This document shows positions 1-8,148 of a stretch of DNA of 64,000 nucleotides, piece after piece; within the stretch, counting starts at the first letter, position 1; every line of letters starts with the position of its first letter. Made by a program: the position numbers and the translations under genes. The DNA is taken from the NCBI RefSeq assembly GCF_000974445.1, contig NZ_BBOJ01000021.1, positions 1-64,000 of the forward strand, written 5' to 3'. Below the pieces are notes generated by a model that was given only the letters and a program-made list of their open reading frames with translations, was not told where the DNA came from and ran no database searches. Origin of the DNA: Lentzea aerocolonigenes. GTDB taxonomy: Bacteria > Actinomycetota > Actinomycetes > Mycobacteriales > Pseudonocardiaceae.

Positions 1-603
1 CTCAATATCGTCGAGCACGCGCGCAAACAACTCACGTTCGTAGACGCGCCAGGAGTCGATCGCCGCAGCCACGATCGCATGAGTGCCGCATTCACCCAAG
101 CCCACGATCCGCACCTGCGGAAACGGGCTTTTCCCATCTTGATGCCCCGTCTTGCCGAAAGCCTCGAGGTTGTCCGCGGTGTCGGGCACATCCACGATGA
201 CGCCGTCGACGGCCATCACCCGCCACCCGTGAAACCACGCGCCCTTGGTGCCTGGCTGCGCCATCGGCGCCGCGACCCGCTCGAACAACACCCGCAACGG
301 CTCCTCGCCGAGCCGTTGCCGCGCCTGGGAGATCGCGCTCGTGCTCGGCACCTGCCAGCCAGTCCGCCACGTGCCCAGAAACCGCAAGCCGTTGACCAGC
401 TTGCGCATCACTTCCTCGTAGCCGTCACCGAAGAACAGGCACAACGCCAGCACGTAATAGACGACCACCCGCGCGGGCAGCAACCGTGAACGCTTCTCCC
501 GACGCCCTGTCTCGACCAGCACCTCGTCCACCAGGTCACGATCGAACAGGCGGGTCAGCACACCGATGCTGATTCCATCGGTGAACGAGCGAGGCGACGG
601 CAC
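1..603 (-). CDS. IS4-family transposase, N-terminal half (cut by window edge)
   Basis: The 201 visible codons match the N-terminal half of IS4-type DDE transposases, which cut and paste the element carrying them. The helical IS4 N-terminal domain covers about residues 1-110, with the family-typical stretch VPSTSAISQARQRLG at 85-99. The catalytic domain then begins, with a first DDE aspartate candidate at D133 in AVDGVIVDVPDT. GTG at 603 is the only plausible start, because an in-frame TGA lies nine codons upstream. The gene runs off the left edge, so the remaining catalytic residues and integrity cannot be judged. It sits 33 bp from the end of the HNH gene, so one end of the element must lie in or next to that gap. 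Confidence 0.85.
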   Translation of the reverse strand, partial: MPSPRSFTDGISIGVLTRLFDRDLVDEVLVETGRREKRSRLLPARVVVYYVLALCLFFGDGYEEVMRKLVNGLRFLGTWRTGWQVPSTSAISQARQRLGEEPLRVLFERVAAPMAQPGTKGAWFHGWRVMAVDGVIVDVPDTADNLEAFGKTGHQDGKSPFPQVRIVGLGECGTHAIVAAAIDSWRVYERELFARVLDDIE

Positions 604-635
604 CGAACCACCGTAGTGCCAACCACTTCACGGCC
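1..635. mobile_element. Right-hand part of an IS4-type insertion sequence (boundary approximate)
   Basis: This is inferred from the truncated transposase. The terminal inverted repeat cannot be identified because the other end is outside the window. The boundary is expected between the transposase start (603) and the 3' end of the neighbouring HNH gene (636). No target-site duplication can be tested here. Confidence 0.45.
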
Positions 636-1829
636 TTACACAGCCACATCCAAGATCGCTAACTTAGCGGCATTGGGGTCGAGCCAGTCAGGTGCGTAGA
701 AGGTCGGGATGCCGTTGACCAGCTTGACGTTCCACTTGCTCTGGTGGATGAGCGTGTGGTGGTGGCGGCAGAGCAGCACGGCGTTGCCGACGGAGGTGTC
801 GCCTCCGTTGGCCCAGTGTCGGATGTGGTGGGCGTCGCAGTGTCTGGGTGGCCTGCCGCAGCCGGGGAACGCGCAGCCCCGATCCCTGGCGACCAGGGTG
901 CGGCGGATTCCGGCGGGGAAGGTGCGGGTCTTGCGGCCGATGTCCATCGGCTGGCCCTGGCTGCCCAGCAGCAGCGGGATGATGCCCGCATTGCAGGCCA
1001 GCTGCCGCACCTGGTCGGCGGGGATGTGGTCGCCGTTGTCGAGCATGCCCTGACCCACCTGGTTGGCGAGGTCCTCGTGCCGCATCGTCACGGTCAGCGT
1101 GACCGGCTCGCCGCCGTGCTCGGGCAGCTGGTCGGCGCGCAGCATCAGGTCGACCAGGTCGGCGAGGGCGTCGCCTTCGCGTTCGGAGCGGCTGCGCTCG
1201 TCTGGGCCTTGCCCGGTGTCCGGACGGGGCTTGGCCAGCGGATCCAGCAACGCCTCGTACTTCGCACCGGTGACCTTGTCCAGCTTCGCCCGAATCTCCA
1301 GCCGCCCGTTCTTCCACTGCATCAAGTGCTGGTTCGTCGGCGGCGCGGGCTCAGGATCGCGAGGCTCGGGGTCGTTCTGGTAGAGGCTGTAGGCGAGTGT
1401 GTTGCCGAGCTTGCGGACTGTGACGGGCTCGAAGTCTCGCGCGTAGCCGACCACGGTGGTCTCGTGTTCGGCGGGCACGGTCTTCATGATCGCAGCGATT
1501 GCCGCGACGTGGTCGATCGACAACGCACCCTCGGCCACCGCCTGCGCCGTCAGCGGCAGCACCGGGGCGAGCTCACTACCGGTCGGGGTGATCTCATTCG
1601 TCAGCAGCGCGGCGTTGTCGATCCACCGCTTGGCGACGTGAATGTCCCAGCGGACGACGTGCCGCAACACCTTCGGCAAATCCTTGTAGCCGAGCTCGCT
1701 CGCGGCTCCGCGCCGATCCAATTCGGCGACGATCTGCAACGCGGCGTTCTCACGGACCTGGATTTCCGTCACCTCGTCGACGAGACTGCGGAGCAGCTCG
1801 TCGGTGGAGAGGAGGCGGGTTTCGATCAC
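636..1829 (-). CDS. DUF222/13E12-type HNH endonuclease
   Basis: A 397-residue protein of the DUF222-HNH family (13E12 repeat family of actinobacteria). These are predicted DNA endonucleases with unknown biological role, often multicopy and near mobile DNA. The N-terminal two thirds is the helical DUF222 domain. The C-terminal HNH fold shows a zinc-binding Cys pair (CAFPGC), the catalytic core DAHHIRHWANGG, then NAVLLCRHHHTLIH, all within roughly residues 315-365. The start ATG at 1829 gives the usual N-terminus. Its stop codon is 33 bp from the adjacent IS4 transposase start, so the last few residues may have been altered by the insertion. The family call is firm; the cellular role is unknown. 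Confidence 0.88.
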   Translation of the reverse strand: MIETRLLSTDELLRSLVDEVTEIQVRENAALQIVAELDRRGAASELGYKDLPKVLRHVVRWDIHVAKRWIDNAALLTNEITPTGSELAPVLPLTAQAVAEGALSIDHVAAIAAIMKTVPAEHETTVVGYARDFEPVTVRKLGNTLAYSLYQNDPEPRDPEPAPPTNQHLMQWKNGRLEIRAKLDKVTGAKYEALLDPLAKPRPDTGQGPDERSRSEREGDALADLVDLMLRADQLPEHGGEPVTLTVTMRHEDLANQVGQGMLDNGDHIPADQVRQLACNAGIIPLLLGSQGQPMDIGRKTRTFPAGIRRTLVARDRGCAFPGCGRPPRHCDAHHIRHWANGGDTSVGNAVLLCRHHHTLIHQSKWNVKLVNGIPTFYAPDWLDPNAAKLAILDVAV

Positions 1830-2470
1830 GTGTTCTAATCTACCGCAAGATCACGGCCAAATAACGGGTAACGCCGCACACGATCGAGTGAACCAGCGAT
1901 GGCGAAGCCGAGCCGGACAGGGCAATGCGAACGCAGGAAACCGGTAATGGGGTGAGCCGAACAACAAACGCAACCACGCACGACTGCGATTGGGGCTTGA
2001 CTTTGGGTGCGAGGTGCTAGCCTTTTCGGATCGGGCGGGTGCGGAGCATCCGACCTTTTCCGCCCGACACAGCGCCTCGCAAGGGCCCCGAAGTCAAGCC
2101 CCAATCGCAATCGTCGCGAAGCGGCGATGAAATGACCCGGCTCGTCATACGACCCACGAAACCACCAACGCAAGGCGACATGGCAACAAAAGGTGACCCC
2201 TCCGCTGGAACCCGCGCCGAACCACCCCAAGCCGACCCGCGCAACGCGCCCCGGCACGCGCAACCCCACCCCCGCCCCAAAGCCCAGCACGGACCCCCTG
2301 CCACCCACCGGCCCACACCCCCACGACCTGCGACGTTCGGCGTGAACCGAACGGAGCATTTCTGAAACCGCGCGTCCCGAACGCGTCCCCACCTCCTCTA
2401 ATGCCGTGACGGGCCCCTGCACCCGCGCGACACGCGTGGGCATCGCCCGCTAGGGAGTGTTGGAGGAACA
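1830..2470. other. 641-bp gap with one long inverted repeat and no convincing gene
   Basis: Open frames here are low-complexity and Arg/Gly-rich with no recognisable domain, so I call none. The only structure seen is the inverted repeat at 1985-2109. The promoter and leader of the downstream subtilase should lie in the last 100 bp, where GGAGG-like sequence precedes the GTG start. Confidence 0.6.
1985..2109. repeat. Long imperfect palindrome (19-bp perfect outer arms)
   Basis: The outer arms TGCGATTGGGGCTTGACTT (1985-2003) and its exact reverse complement (2091-2109) enclose about 87 bp. After a small bulge the arms continue to pair (TGCGAGGTGCT against TGCGAGGCGCT), and the interior holds a further partly self-complementary segment rich in TTTTCGG/CGGGCGG. 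The whole could fold as one stem about 35 bp long with an internal loop. It looks like a palindromic dispersed repeat or small non-autonomous element rather than a simple terminator, since the nearest gene end is far away. This last point is inference. Confidence 0.6.
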
Positions 2471-4186
2471 GTGTTCTTGCGTTCACGTTCTCGCCTGCGC
2501 ACCGCGGCCATCGCCGCGGTCGTGGGCGCAGGCGTTCTGACGGCGGCGACCCCCGCCGCCGCGGCGCCTCTCGCGGGCACACGCGCGTACCTGGTCATCA
2601 CGGCGCCTGGTGCCACGGCGGGTGCCGCGTCGGCCATCACGAGCAACAGCGGCACTGTGTGGACTACCTATGACGCCATTGGTGTCATCGTCGCTCACTC
2701 CGGGGCCGCTGACTTCGCGAGCCGCATGCGTGCGGTGTCCGGGGTGCAGAAGGTTGGTGCCACCCGCACCACGGACGTTCCCGCCGAGGCGGCCAACCCG
2801 CCGATTCCCACCGCGCCCTCGCAGGCTGCGCCGGCCACGTCCGAGCCTGTGCGTTCGGACATGACGCAGATCGGTGCCGACAAGGCGTGGGCGGTCAACC
2901 AGGGGTCGGCGAACGTCACCGTTGGTGTGCTCGACACCGGGGTTGACGACCTGCACGACGACCTCAAGGCCAACTTCGACGCCGCCAACTCCGCGTCGTG
3001 TGCCTACGGCAAGCTCGACACTCGCACCGGGGCGTGGCGGGACACCGACACGCACGGCACGCACGTGGCCGGGACGATTGCCGCGGCCAAGAACAACCGG
3101 GGCATGGTCGGGGTCGCGCCAGGGGTGAAGATCGCCTCGGTGCGCATCGCGGAGAAGCCGAGTGGGCTGTTCTTCGCGGAGAACACCATCTGCGCCATGG
3201 TCTTCTCCGGTGACCGCGGCTTCGAGGTGACCAACAACAGCTACTACACCGATCCGTGGCTGTTCAACTGCCCGGACAACGCCGACCAGGACGCGATCCT
3301 CGAGGGCGTCAAGCGGGCCGTGGCCTACGCCGAGGGCAAGGGCGTGCTGAACGTGGCCGCCGCGGGCAACGAGAACTACAACCTCGCCGCCAAGAGCAGT
3401 GACGCGACCAGCCCCAACGACTCGACGCCGGCGACTCGCACGGTCACCAACGCGTGCCTGAGCGTTCCCACCGAGGTCTCCGGTGTGGTCAGCGTCGCGT
3501 CGATCACCTCGACGAACAGCAAGTCGTCGTTCTCCAACTTCGGCACCGACAAGATCCACGTCGCCGCGCCCGGTGACAGCGTCTACTCGACGGTTCCCGG
3601 TGGTCGCTACGGCACCAAGTCCGGCACGTCGATGGCTTCCCCGCACGTCGCGGGTGTTGCCGCGCTGCTGAAGTCGGCGAACCCCACGGCCACGCCTGCC
3701 CAGCTGCGTCAGCTACTGGCGACCCAGGCCGACGACCTGCGCTGCTCCGACAGCCGGTGCTCCGGCACCACCGCGAAGAACAACTTCTTCGGTGAGGGCC
3801 GCGTCGACGCGTTCGCCGCGGTCGACACCGGCACGCCGCCCGGCATCACGTTCGAGAACACCGCTGACGTGAACATCCCGGACAACGGTGCCGCCGTGAC
3901 GAGCCCGATCATCGTCTCCGGCATCACGGGCAACGCCCCGGCCGCGCTCAAGGTGGGCGTCGACATCGTGCACACCTACCGCGGTGACCTGGTCATCGAC
4001 CTGATCGCCCCGGACGGCACAGCGTTCCGGCTGCAGAACTCGAGCAACGACAGCGGTGACAACATCGTGCAGACCTACACGGTCGACGCGTCCGCCAAGG
4101 CCGCGAACGGCACGTGGAAGCTGCAGGTCAAGGACGTGGCCTCGGCCGACGTCGGCTACATCAACTCCTGGAAGCTGACCTTCTAG
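2471..4186 (+). CDS. Secreted subtilisin-like serine protease with C-terminal P domain
   Basis: A 571-residue S8-family endopeptidase. A Sec signal peptide with an Ala-rich h-region covers residues 1-32, and an inhibitor-I9-like propeptide runs to about 125. The catalytic domain covers about 135-450, with the triad D155 (VLDTG), H195 (THGTHVAGT) and S387 (SGTSMASPHVAG) and the oxyanion Asn near 300 (AAAGNEN). Residues 458-571 form a proprotein-convertase P domain (DIVHTYRGDLVIDL), which usually stabilises the catalytic core. The GTG start at 2471 follows a GGAGGAA ribosome site. The enzyme is predicted to be extracellular and to act in general protein degradation; the substrate is unknown. 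It is monocistronic, closed by the hairpin at 4198-4222. Confidence 0.95.
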   Translation: MFLRSRSRLRTAAIAAVVGAGVLTAATPAAAAPLAGTRAYLVITAPGATAGAASAITSNSGTVWTTYDAIGVIVAHSGAADFASRMRAVSGVQKVGATRTTDVPAEAANPPIPTAPSQAAPATSEPVRSDMTQIGADKAWAVNQGSANVTVGVLDTGVDDLHDDLKANFDAANSASCAYGKLDTRTGAWRDTDTHGTHVAGTIAAAKNNRGMVGVAPGVKIASVRIAEKPSGLFFAENTICAMVFSGDRGFEVTNNSYYTDPWLFNCPDNADQDAILEGVKRAVAYAEGKGVLNVAAAGNENYNLAAKSSDATSPNDSTPATRTVTNACLSVPTEVSGVVSVASITSTNSKSSFSNFGTDKIHVAAPGDSVYSTVPGGRYGTKSGTSMASPHVAGVAALLKSANPTATPAQLRQLLATQADDLRCSDSRCSGTTAKNNFFGEGRVDAFAAVDTGTPPGITFENTADVNIPDNGAAVTSPIIVSGITGNAPAALKVGVDIVHTYRGDLVIDLIAPDGTAFRLQNSSNDSGDNIVQTYTVDASAKAANGTWKLQVKDVASADVGYINSWKLTF

Positions 4187-4197
4187 GGGCCACCTGG

Positions 4198-4222
4198 TCG
4201 GCCGCCCTTCGCGGGCGGCCGA
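4198..4222 (+). terminator. Hairpin terminator after the subtilase gene
   Basis: A 10-bp perfect GC-rich stem (TCGGCCGCCC with its complement) around a 5-nt loop, 12 bp after the subtilase stop codon. It has no U-tract, as is common in high-GC actinobacteria. Confidence 0.7.
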
Positions 4223-4241
4223 TCAGGCATATGGTGCGAAA

Positions 4242-5144
4242 GTGTTCGATACCCGCCAGCTAGAGGTGTTCGCGACCGTCGCCAGGACCGGCTCGTTCAG
4301 CGCGGCCGCACGGGAGCTGCACTGCACCCAGCCGGCGATCAGCCAGCAGATGCGCGCACTGGAACGGCAGGTCGGAGGGCCGTTGTTCGTGCGCACCGGC
4401 CGCGGGCTGGCCCTCACCGAGGCCGGTCGCATCCTCGCCGAGCGCGGCACGGCGTTGCTCGACGAGCTGGCGGCGACGCACCAGCAGATCAGCGCGATCG
4501 CCACGCACGACATCGGCACCATCCGCATCTGCGCGTTCCCCAGCGCCACCGTCTCGCTCGTGCCGGCCGCCGCCGCGATCCTCGCGAAGGAACGCCCCCA
4601 CCTGCGGCTCGAACTGGTCGAGGGCGAACCGCCCGACTCGTTCTCCCTGCTGCGGCGTGGCGCCACGGACCTGCTGGTCAGCTTCAGCTACGAGGGCGAA
4701 CCCCAGGACGAGACCGCGGTCGCCGGGATGCTGCGGGTGCCGCTGATGCACGAACCGCTCGCGTTGCTCGTGCCCACCGGCCACCGGCTGGCAGGCCGCG
4801 AACGCGTGTCGATGGCCGAGACCGAGCAGGAGCGCTGGATCGCGGGCTGTCCGCGGTGTCGGCACGCGCTCGACGAGGCGTGCGCCGAGGCCGGGTTCAC
4901 GCCCGACATCACCTGTTCGACCGACGACAACCTGGCGATCCAGAGCCTCGTCGCCGCCGGGCTCGGCATCGCGCTCGTGCCGCGGCTGGTCCTGTCGTTC
5001 CTCAAACACCCCGGCCTGACCACTGTCGACGTGGAATCGTGCGCCCAGCGGCACACCGCGCTCTACACGTGGCCCGACCTGATCCGGCTGCCGATCGTGC
5101 GCGCCACGGTGGACGCGCTGGTCACCGCCGCCGCGAGGGCCTGA
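4242..5144 (+). CDS. LysR-family transcriptional regulator
   Basis: A 300-residue LysR-type regulator. The winged helix-turn-helix is at residues 1-62 (RQLEVFATVARTGSFSAAA...QPAISQQMRALE), followed by a co-inducer-binding domain from about 88 to 290. The GTG at 4242 puts the HTH at the normal position. The next gene in the same direction is a YeiH-type transporter. In enterobacteria the LysR regulator YeiE neighbours yeiH and responds to sulfite, so a sulfur-responsive role is plausible but inferred from context only. The effector domain contains several Cys residues (GCPRC, ITCS), which is noteworthy but untested as a sensing feature. Confidence 0.88.
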   Translation: MFDTRQLEVFATVARTGSFSAAARELHCTQPAISQQMRALERQVGGPLFVRTGRGLALTEAGRILAERGTALLDELAATHQQISAIATHDIGTIRICAFPSATVSLVPAAAAILAKERPHLRLELVEGEPPDSFSLLRRGATDLLVSFSYEGEPQDETAVAGMLRVPLMHEPLALLVPTGHRLAGRERVSMAETEQERWIAGCPRCRHALDEACAEAGFTPDITCSTDDNLAIQSLVAAGLGIALVPRLVLSFLKHPGLTTVDVESCAQRHTALYTWPDLIRLPIVRATVDALVTAAARA

Positions 5145-5159
5145 CGTATAACGCGGGCT

Positions 5160-5195
5160 TATGCGTCCCCAAGAGATCGGGATCTTCTGCGCATA
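5160..5195. promoter_or_regulatory. Candidate LysR-type operator between regulator and yeiH-like gene
   Basis: Arms TATGCG (5160-5165) and CGCATA (5190-5195) flank a smaller palindrome AGATCGGGATCT (5174-5185), all in the 76-bp gap before the transporter start. Position and symmetry suit a LysR site, but no T-N11-A match is clear. Confidence 0.4.
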
Positions 5196-5220
5196 GGTCA
5201 AGACGCCCATCGTGGTTGTC

Positions 5221-6216
5221 ATGGGCAGCATCCGGACAACGCCGCGCGCGACCGACTCACCGGTACCCGGTCTGACCGTGGTCGCCGGCGGTGTCGCGGT
5301 CGCGATGATCGCCGCCTGGGTGCTGCCCTCCGTCAGCGCGCTGACCGTGGCGGTCCTGCTCGGCGCCGTCGTCGCCAACGTCGTGACGCTCCCACCCTCG
5401 CTGACCCCCGGCATCAAGCTCGCCGGACGACGCCTGCTGCGTCTGGGCATCGTGCTGCTCGGGCTCAAGCTCGTCATCCGTGACGTGCTCGCGCTCGGCT
5501 ACGAGGTGCTGGCGCTGGCGATCGTCGCCGTGGTCGTCACGTTCGTCGTGACGCGCCGGCTCGGCCGGGTGCTCGGGGTGAGCGAAGGCCTGTCGTTGCT
5601 GATCGCGACCGGGTTCTCGATCTGCGGCGCGTCGGCCGTCGCCGCCATGAACGGCGTGCGCGAGCAGGACGAGGAGGACGTCGCCAAGGCGCTCGGCCTG
5701 GTCACCCTCTTCGGCACCGTCGCGATGTTCAGCCTGCCGGCGTTGTACCCGCTCACCGGCCTGTCCCCCGCCGGCTACGGCGTGTGGGCGGGTGGCAGCG
5801 TGCACGAGGTCGCCCAGGTGGTCGCCGCCGCCGGGCCGGTCACCGGCGCCCTCGCCATCGCGGTGGCCGTGAAGCTGACCAGGGTCGTGCTGCTCGCGCC
5901 GATGCTCGCCGCGGTGAGCGTCGCCGAACGCCGCAGGTTCCCCGACGCCGGCACGCGCCCGCCGCTCGTGCCGTTGTTCGTGGTGGGGTTCCTGGCCGCG
6001 GCGGGTGTGCGCGCCACCGGTCTTCTGCCCGACGTCGTCCTCTCCGCGGCGACGTTCGTCGACAACCTGCTGCTGGCCGCCGGCATGTTCGCCCTGGGCA
6101 CCGCCGTGCGCCTGCGTTCCCTCGTCCGCTCCGGCCTGCCCGCTCTCACCCTGGGCCTGCTCTCCACCGTCCTGATCGCCGTGGTGGCACTGACCGGCGC
6201 TTTGTTGATCATGTGA
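5221..6216 (+). CDS. YeiH-family (UPF0324) membrane protein, putative sulfate/sulfite exporter
   Basis: An integral membrane protein of about 331 residues with around ten hydrophobic helices. It carries the YeiH/UPF0324 features GRRLLRLGIVLLGLKL near residue 65 and the conserved loop TGFSICGASAVAAMNGV near residue 140. Family members are annotated as putative sulfate exporters on genomic grounds; transport has been little tested. The start is ambiguous: ATG 5221 or GTG 5212, three codons earlier, neither with a strong ribosome site. It sits between a LysR gene and a cysteine dioxygenase-like gene. This fits removal of sulfite or sulfate produced by cysteine oxidation, as inferred from context. 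Confidence 0.82.
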   Translation: MGSIRTTPRATDSPVPGLTVVAGGVAVAMIAAWVLPSVSALTVAVLLGAVVANVVTLPPSLTPGIKLAGRRLLRLGIVLLGLKLVIRDVLALGYEVLALAIVAVVVTFVVTRRLGRVLGVSEGLSLLIATGFSICGASAVAAMNGVREQDEEDVAKALGLVTLFGTVAMFSLPALYPLTGLSPAGYGVWAGGSVHEVAQVVAAAGPVTGALAIAVAVKLTRVVLLAPMLAAVSVAERRRFPDAGTRPPLVPLFVVGFLAAAGVRATGLLPDVVLSAATFVDNLLLAAGMFALGTAVRLRSLVRSGLPALTLGLLSTVLIAVVALTGALLIM

Positions 6217-6233
6217 GCGAAGGAGTCACCGCC

Positions 6234-6761
6234 ATGCCTCGTCTGCTCTCCCCCGCCGCCGCTCTCCTGGTCGGCGACCTCCGGACCGCCGTGGTGCGCG
6301 GAGGCGACGACCACGCCGTCGCCGCCCGCGTGGCCAGGGCGTTGACCGGCCACCTGGCCGACCCGCTGCTGCTCGACCCCGAGCACCGCGAACCGGACCC
6401 GGACCACTACCGCCAGCACGTCCTGCACGTGGAACCCGACGGCAGCTTCTCGGTCGTCGCCCTGGTCTGGCTGCCTGGCCAGGAAACGTGCATCCACGAC
6501 CACGTGTCGTGGTGCGTGGTCGGCACGTACGTCGGCGAAGAAGAAGAGACCACCTATCGGCTCGTGGGCGACCGTCTGGTGCAGATGGGCATCAACCGCA
6601 CTCCGCAGGGCGTGGCGTCGTACCTGGTGCCGCCCGGCGACATCCACAAGGTGTGCAACAGCTCGGACTCGGTGGCCATCTCGATCCACGTCTACGGCGC
6701 CGACATCGGCCTGCTCGGCACGAGCATTCGGCGCAGGTACGACCTTCCGGTCGCACGCTGA
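6234..6761 (+). CDS. Cysteine dioxygenase-like cupin protein
   Basis: A 175-residue cupin of the cysteine dioxygenase family, predicted to use non-haem iron and O2 to convert L-cysteine to cysteine sulfinate in the cytosol. The iron-binding histidines are visible as H88 and H90 (CIHDHVSW) and H138 (GDIHKV), a spacing very close to that of characterised cysteine dioxygenases. GEEEETTYRL follows the first motif. The ATG at 6234 has an AAGGAG ribosome site, 18 bp after the YeiH stop, so co-transcription is likely. Other thiol substrates such as 3-mercaptopropionate are possible; the sequence alone does not decide. Confidence 0.85.
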   Translation: MPRLLSPAAALLVGDLRTAVVRGGDDHAVAARVARALTGHLADPLLLDPEHREPDPDHYRQHVLHVEPDGSFSVVALVWLPGQETCIHDHVSWCVVGTYVGEEEETTYRLVGDRLVQMGINRTPQGVASYLVPPGDIHKVCNSSDSVAISIHVYGADIGLLGTSIRRRYDLPVAR

Positions 6762-6829
6762 CCGAACCGTTAAGACCAACATCGGCTTCGCGGCTAACCC
6801 CGGTCCCCTCCTGCAGCGATAGCAGGAAC

Positions 6830-7471
6830 GTGGAACCCGATTTGTGGTCGGCGGCCGCCGCGGCCCTCGACGAGCACGAGCACGACCAGGTGATGGCACG
6901 GCTGGCGGGCACCGTCGTGCAACCCGGCCAGACCGAGCGGCTCGCCAGGGGTGAGCGCGACGTCGTGTTCCTGCTGCCCGACCGGCTGGTGCTCGTGCGG
7001 CCGGAGCCGTTCTGGACGGGCTCGTACGAGCGCGGACAGGTCGTGCGGATCATCTTCGCCGCGGGTCACGTCCAGTTCGACCTCGTCGGGGGCGACAGCC
7101 TCGAGTTCTGGATCGACGCGGACCTCACCCCGGCCGAGCCGTTCGTGGAGCAGGCGGAGACGTGGCTCGCGCCGCGGAAGAGCTCCTCGGGCGGCGCCGC
7201 CATCGCGTTCGGGCTCGCGATCCTGGTGGCGCTGCTGTTCGTGTTCGGGCCGGTGGACCTGATGCCGCAGGACGACCGGCTCACCGTTCGCTCGACGTGC
7301 AGCGACTTCCTCCGGGTCGGCGTGGACGAGCAGCTGGAACTGCTCAGGCGCCTGTTCGGTCAGGCAGGCCAGCAGGACGAGGCGGACAAGCCCGCCACGC
7401 TCGACGCGTCACGCCGGCACTGCGGGGAGCACGGGGGCGCGACGCTGGACTCGCTCGTCACCGGGAAATGA
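6830..7471 (+). CDS. Hypothetical protein with one transmembrane segment
   Basis: A 213-residue protein I do not recognise. Residues 1-118 look soluble, with a beta-rich middle (RDVVFLLPDRLVLVRPEPFW). A single hydrophobic helix lies at 122-141 (AIAFGLAILVALLFVFG), followed by a polar C-terminal tail of about 70 residues with three cysteines. The GTG at 6830 is preceded by AGCAGGA and is preferred over in-frame upstream codons, which would run into the cysteine dioxygenase gene. It converges on the TetR gene with a 14-bp overlap of the coding ends. No function is proposed. Confidence 0.6.
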   Translation: MEPDLWSAAAAALDEHEHDQVMARLAGTVVQPGQTERLARGERDVVFLLPDRLVLVRPEPFWTGSYERGQVVRIIFAAGHVQFDLVGGDSLEFWIDADLTPAEPFVEQAETWLAPRKSSSGGAAIAFGLAILVALLFVFGPVDLMPQDDRLTVRSTCSDFLRVGVDEQLELLRRLFGQAGQQDEADKPATLDASRRHCGEHGGATLDSLVTGK

Positions 7472-8075
7472 TCCCGCGTTCGATCGCACCCGTCGCGAAC
7501 TCGACGAGCGCGGCGGGCTTCACCCTGTTCGCCCGCGCGCCCTGCAACAGCAGGTCGTCCGCGAGCCCGATCAGCGAGTCCCACACGAAATGCGGCAGCG
7601 CCGGATCGTCGAGAAGCGTCTGACCGCACTGCTGCGCGGTCTCGGCCAACGCCTTCGCGAGCGCCCTGATCGTCTTGCGGTAGTCCTGCGCGGATCCCGC
7701 GACCTCCTTGCCCCGGCGGCCACCGGAGAGCACCTTCGCCTCCCACTGCGCGGCGGAGCGCCCGAACCGGCGCCACAGCTCGGTGACCTGGGGTTCGATC
7801 TCGCGCAGCACCCCGGCGATCCCGAGTCCGCGGTCGACGGTCGCGAGGGTGCGCTGCAGCTCGTCGAGACGGCGTTCCATGAGCGCGGCGAACACGTCCT
7901 CCTTGCCGGAGAAGTACTGGTACACGGTGCCGGAACTGACGCCCGCCCCCACCGCGATCGCGCGCATGGTCAGGCCGGCGTAGCCCTGCTGTTCCAGGAT
8001 CAGCTCGGCCGACGACAGGATGTCGCGCCGCCTGCCCTCTGCGTCACCCCATGCGGTGGTCTGCTCGGTGCTCAC
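7458..8075 (-). CDS. TetR-family regulator of the divergent PAPS-synthesis genes
   Basis: A 205-residue TetR-type repressor. The HTH is within residues 20-65 (LTMRAIAVGAGVSSGTVYQYFSGKE), with a ligand-binding helical domain behind it. The GTG at 8075 is chosen because it leaves the two operator-like palindromes at 8091-8125 upstream of the coding region; an ATG at 8111 would place them inside it. The gene is transcribed divergently from cysQ-cysD-cysNC, so it is the probable regulator of that operon and of itself. A near-copy of the operator lies at 11470 before the sulfotransferase operon. The ligand is unknown. Confidence 0.85.
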   Translation of the reverse strand: MSTEQTTAWGDAEGRRRDILSSAELILEQQGYAGLTMRAIAVGAGVSSGTVYQYFSGKEDVFAALMERRLDELQRTLATVDRGLGIAGVLREIEPQVTELWRRFGRSAAQWEAKVLSGGRRGKEVAGSAQDYRKTIRALAKALAETAQQCGQTLLDDPALPHFVWDSLIGLADDLLLQGARANRVKPAALVEFATGAIERGIISR

Positions 8076-8090
8076 GAGCCGCAGCCTACT

Positions 8091-8125
8091 TTGAACAACG
8101 TTCAAAAGCATATTGAACGTTGTTC
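8091..8125. promoter_or_regulatory. Tandem inverted operator between tetR and cysQ
   Basis: GAACAACGTTC (8093-8103) and its exact reverse complement GAACGTTGTTC (8115-8125) are separated by 11 bp. The first is embedded in the longer sequence TTGAACAACGTTCAA. They lie in the 73-bp divergent promoter gap, placed to control both directions. The TetR protein is the natural candidate to bind. Confidence 0.7.
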
Positions 8126-8148
8126 GGTTTCACCCTACTGTCGAGTGC

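Noticed and set aside
744..1838. Long plus-strand frame opposite the HNH endonuclease
   Set aside because: Shadow of the HNH gene; it lacks any family features.
1835..2443. 202-codon minus-strand frame in the gap before the subtilase
   Set aside because: Low-complexity, no ribosome site and no recognisable domain; it crosses the inverted repeat.
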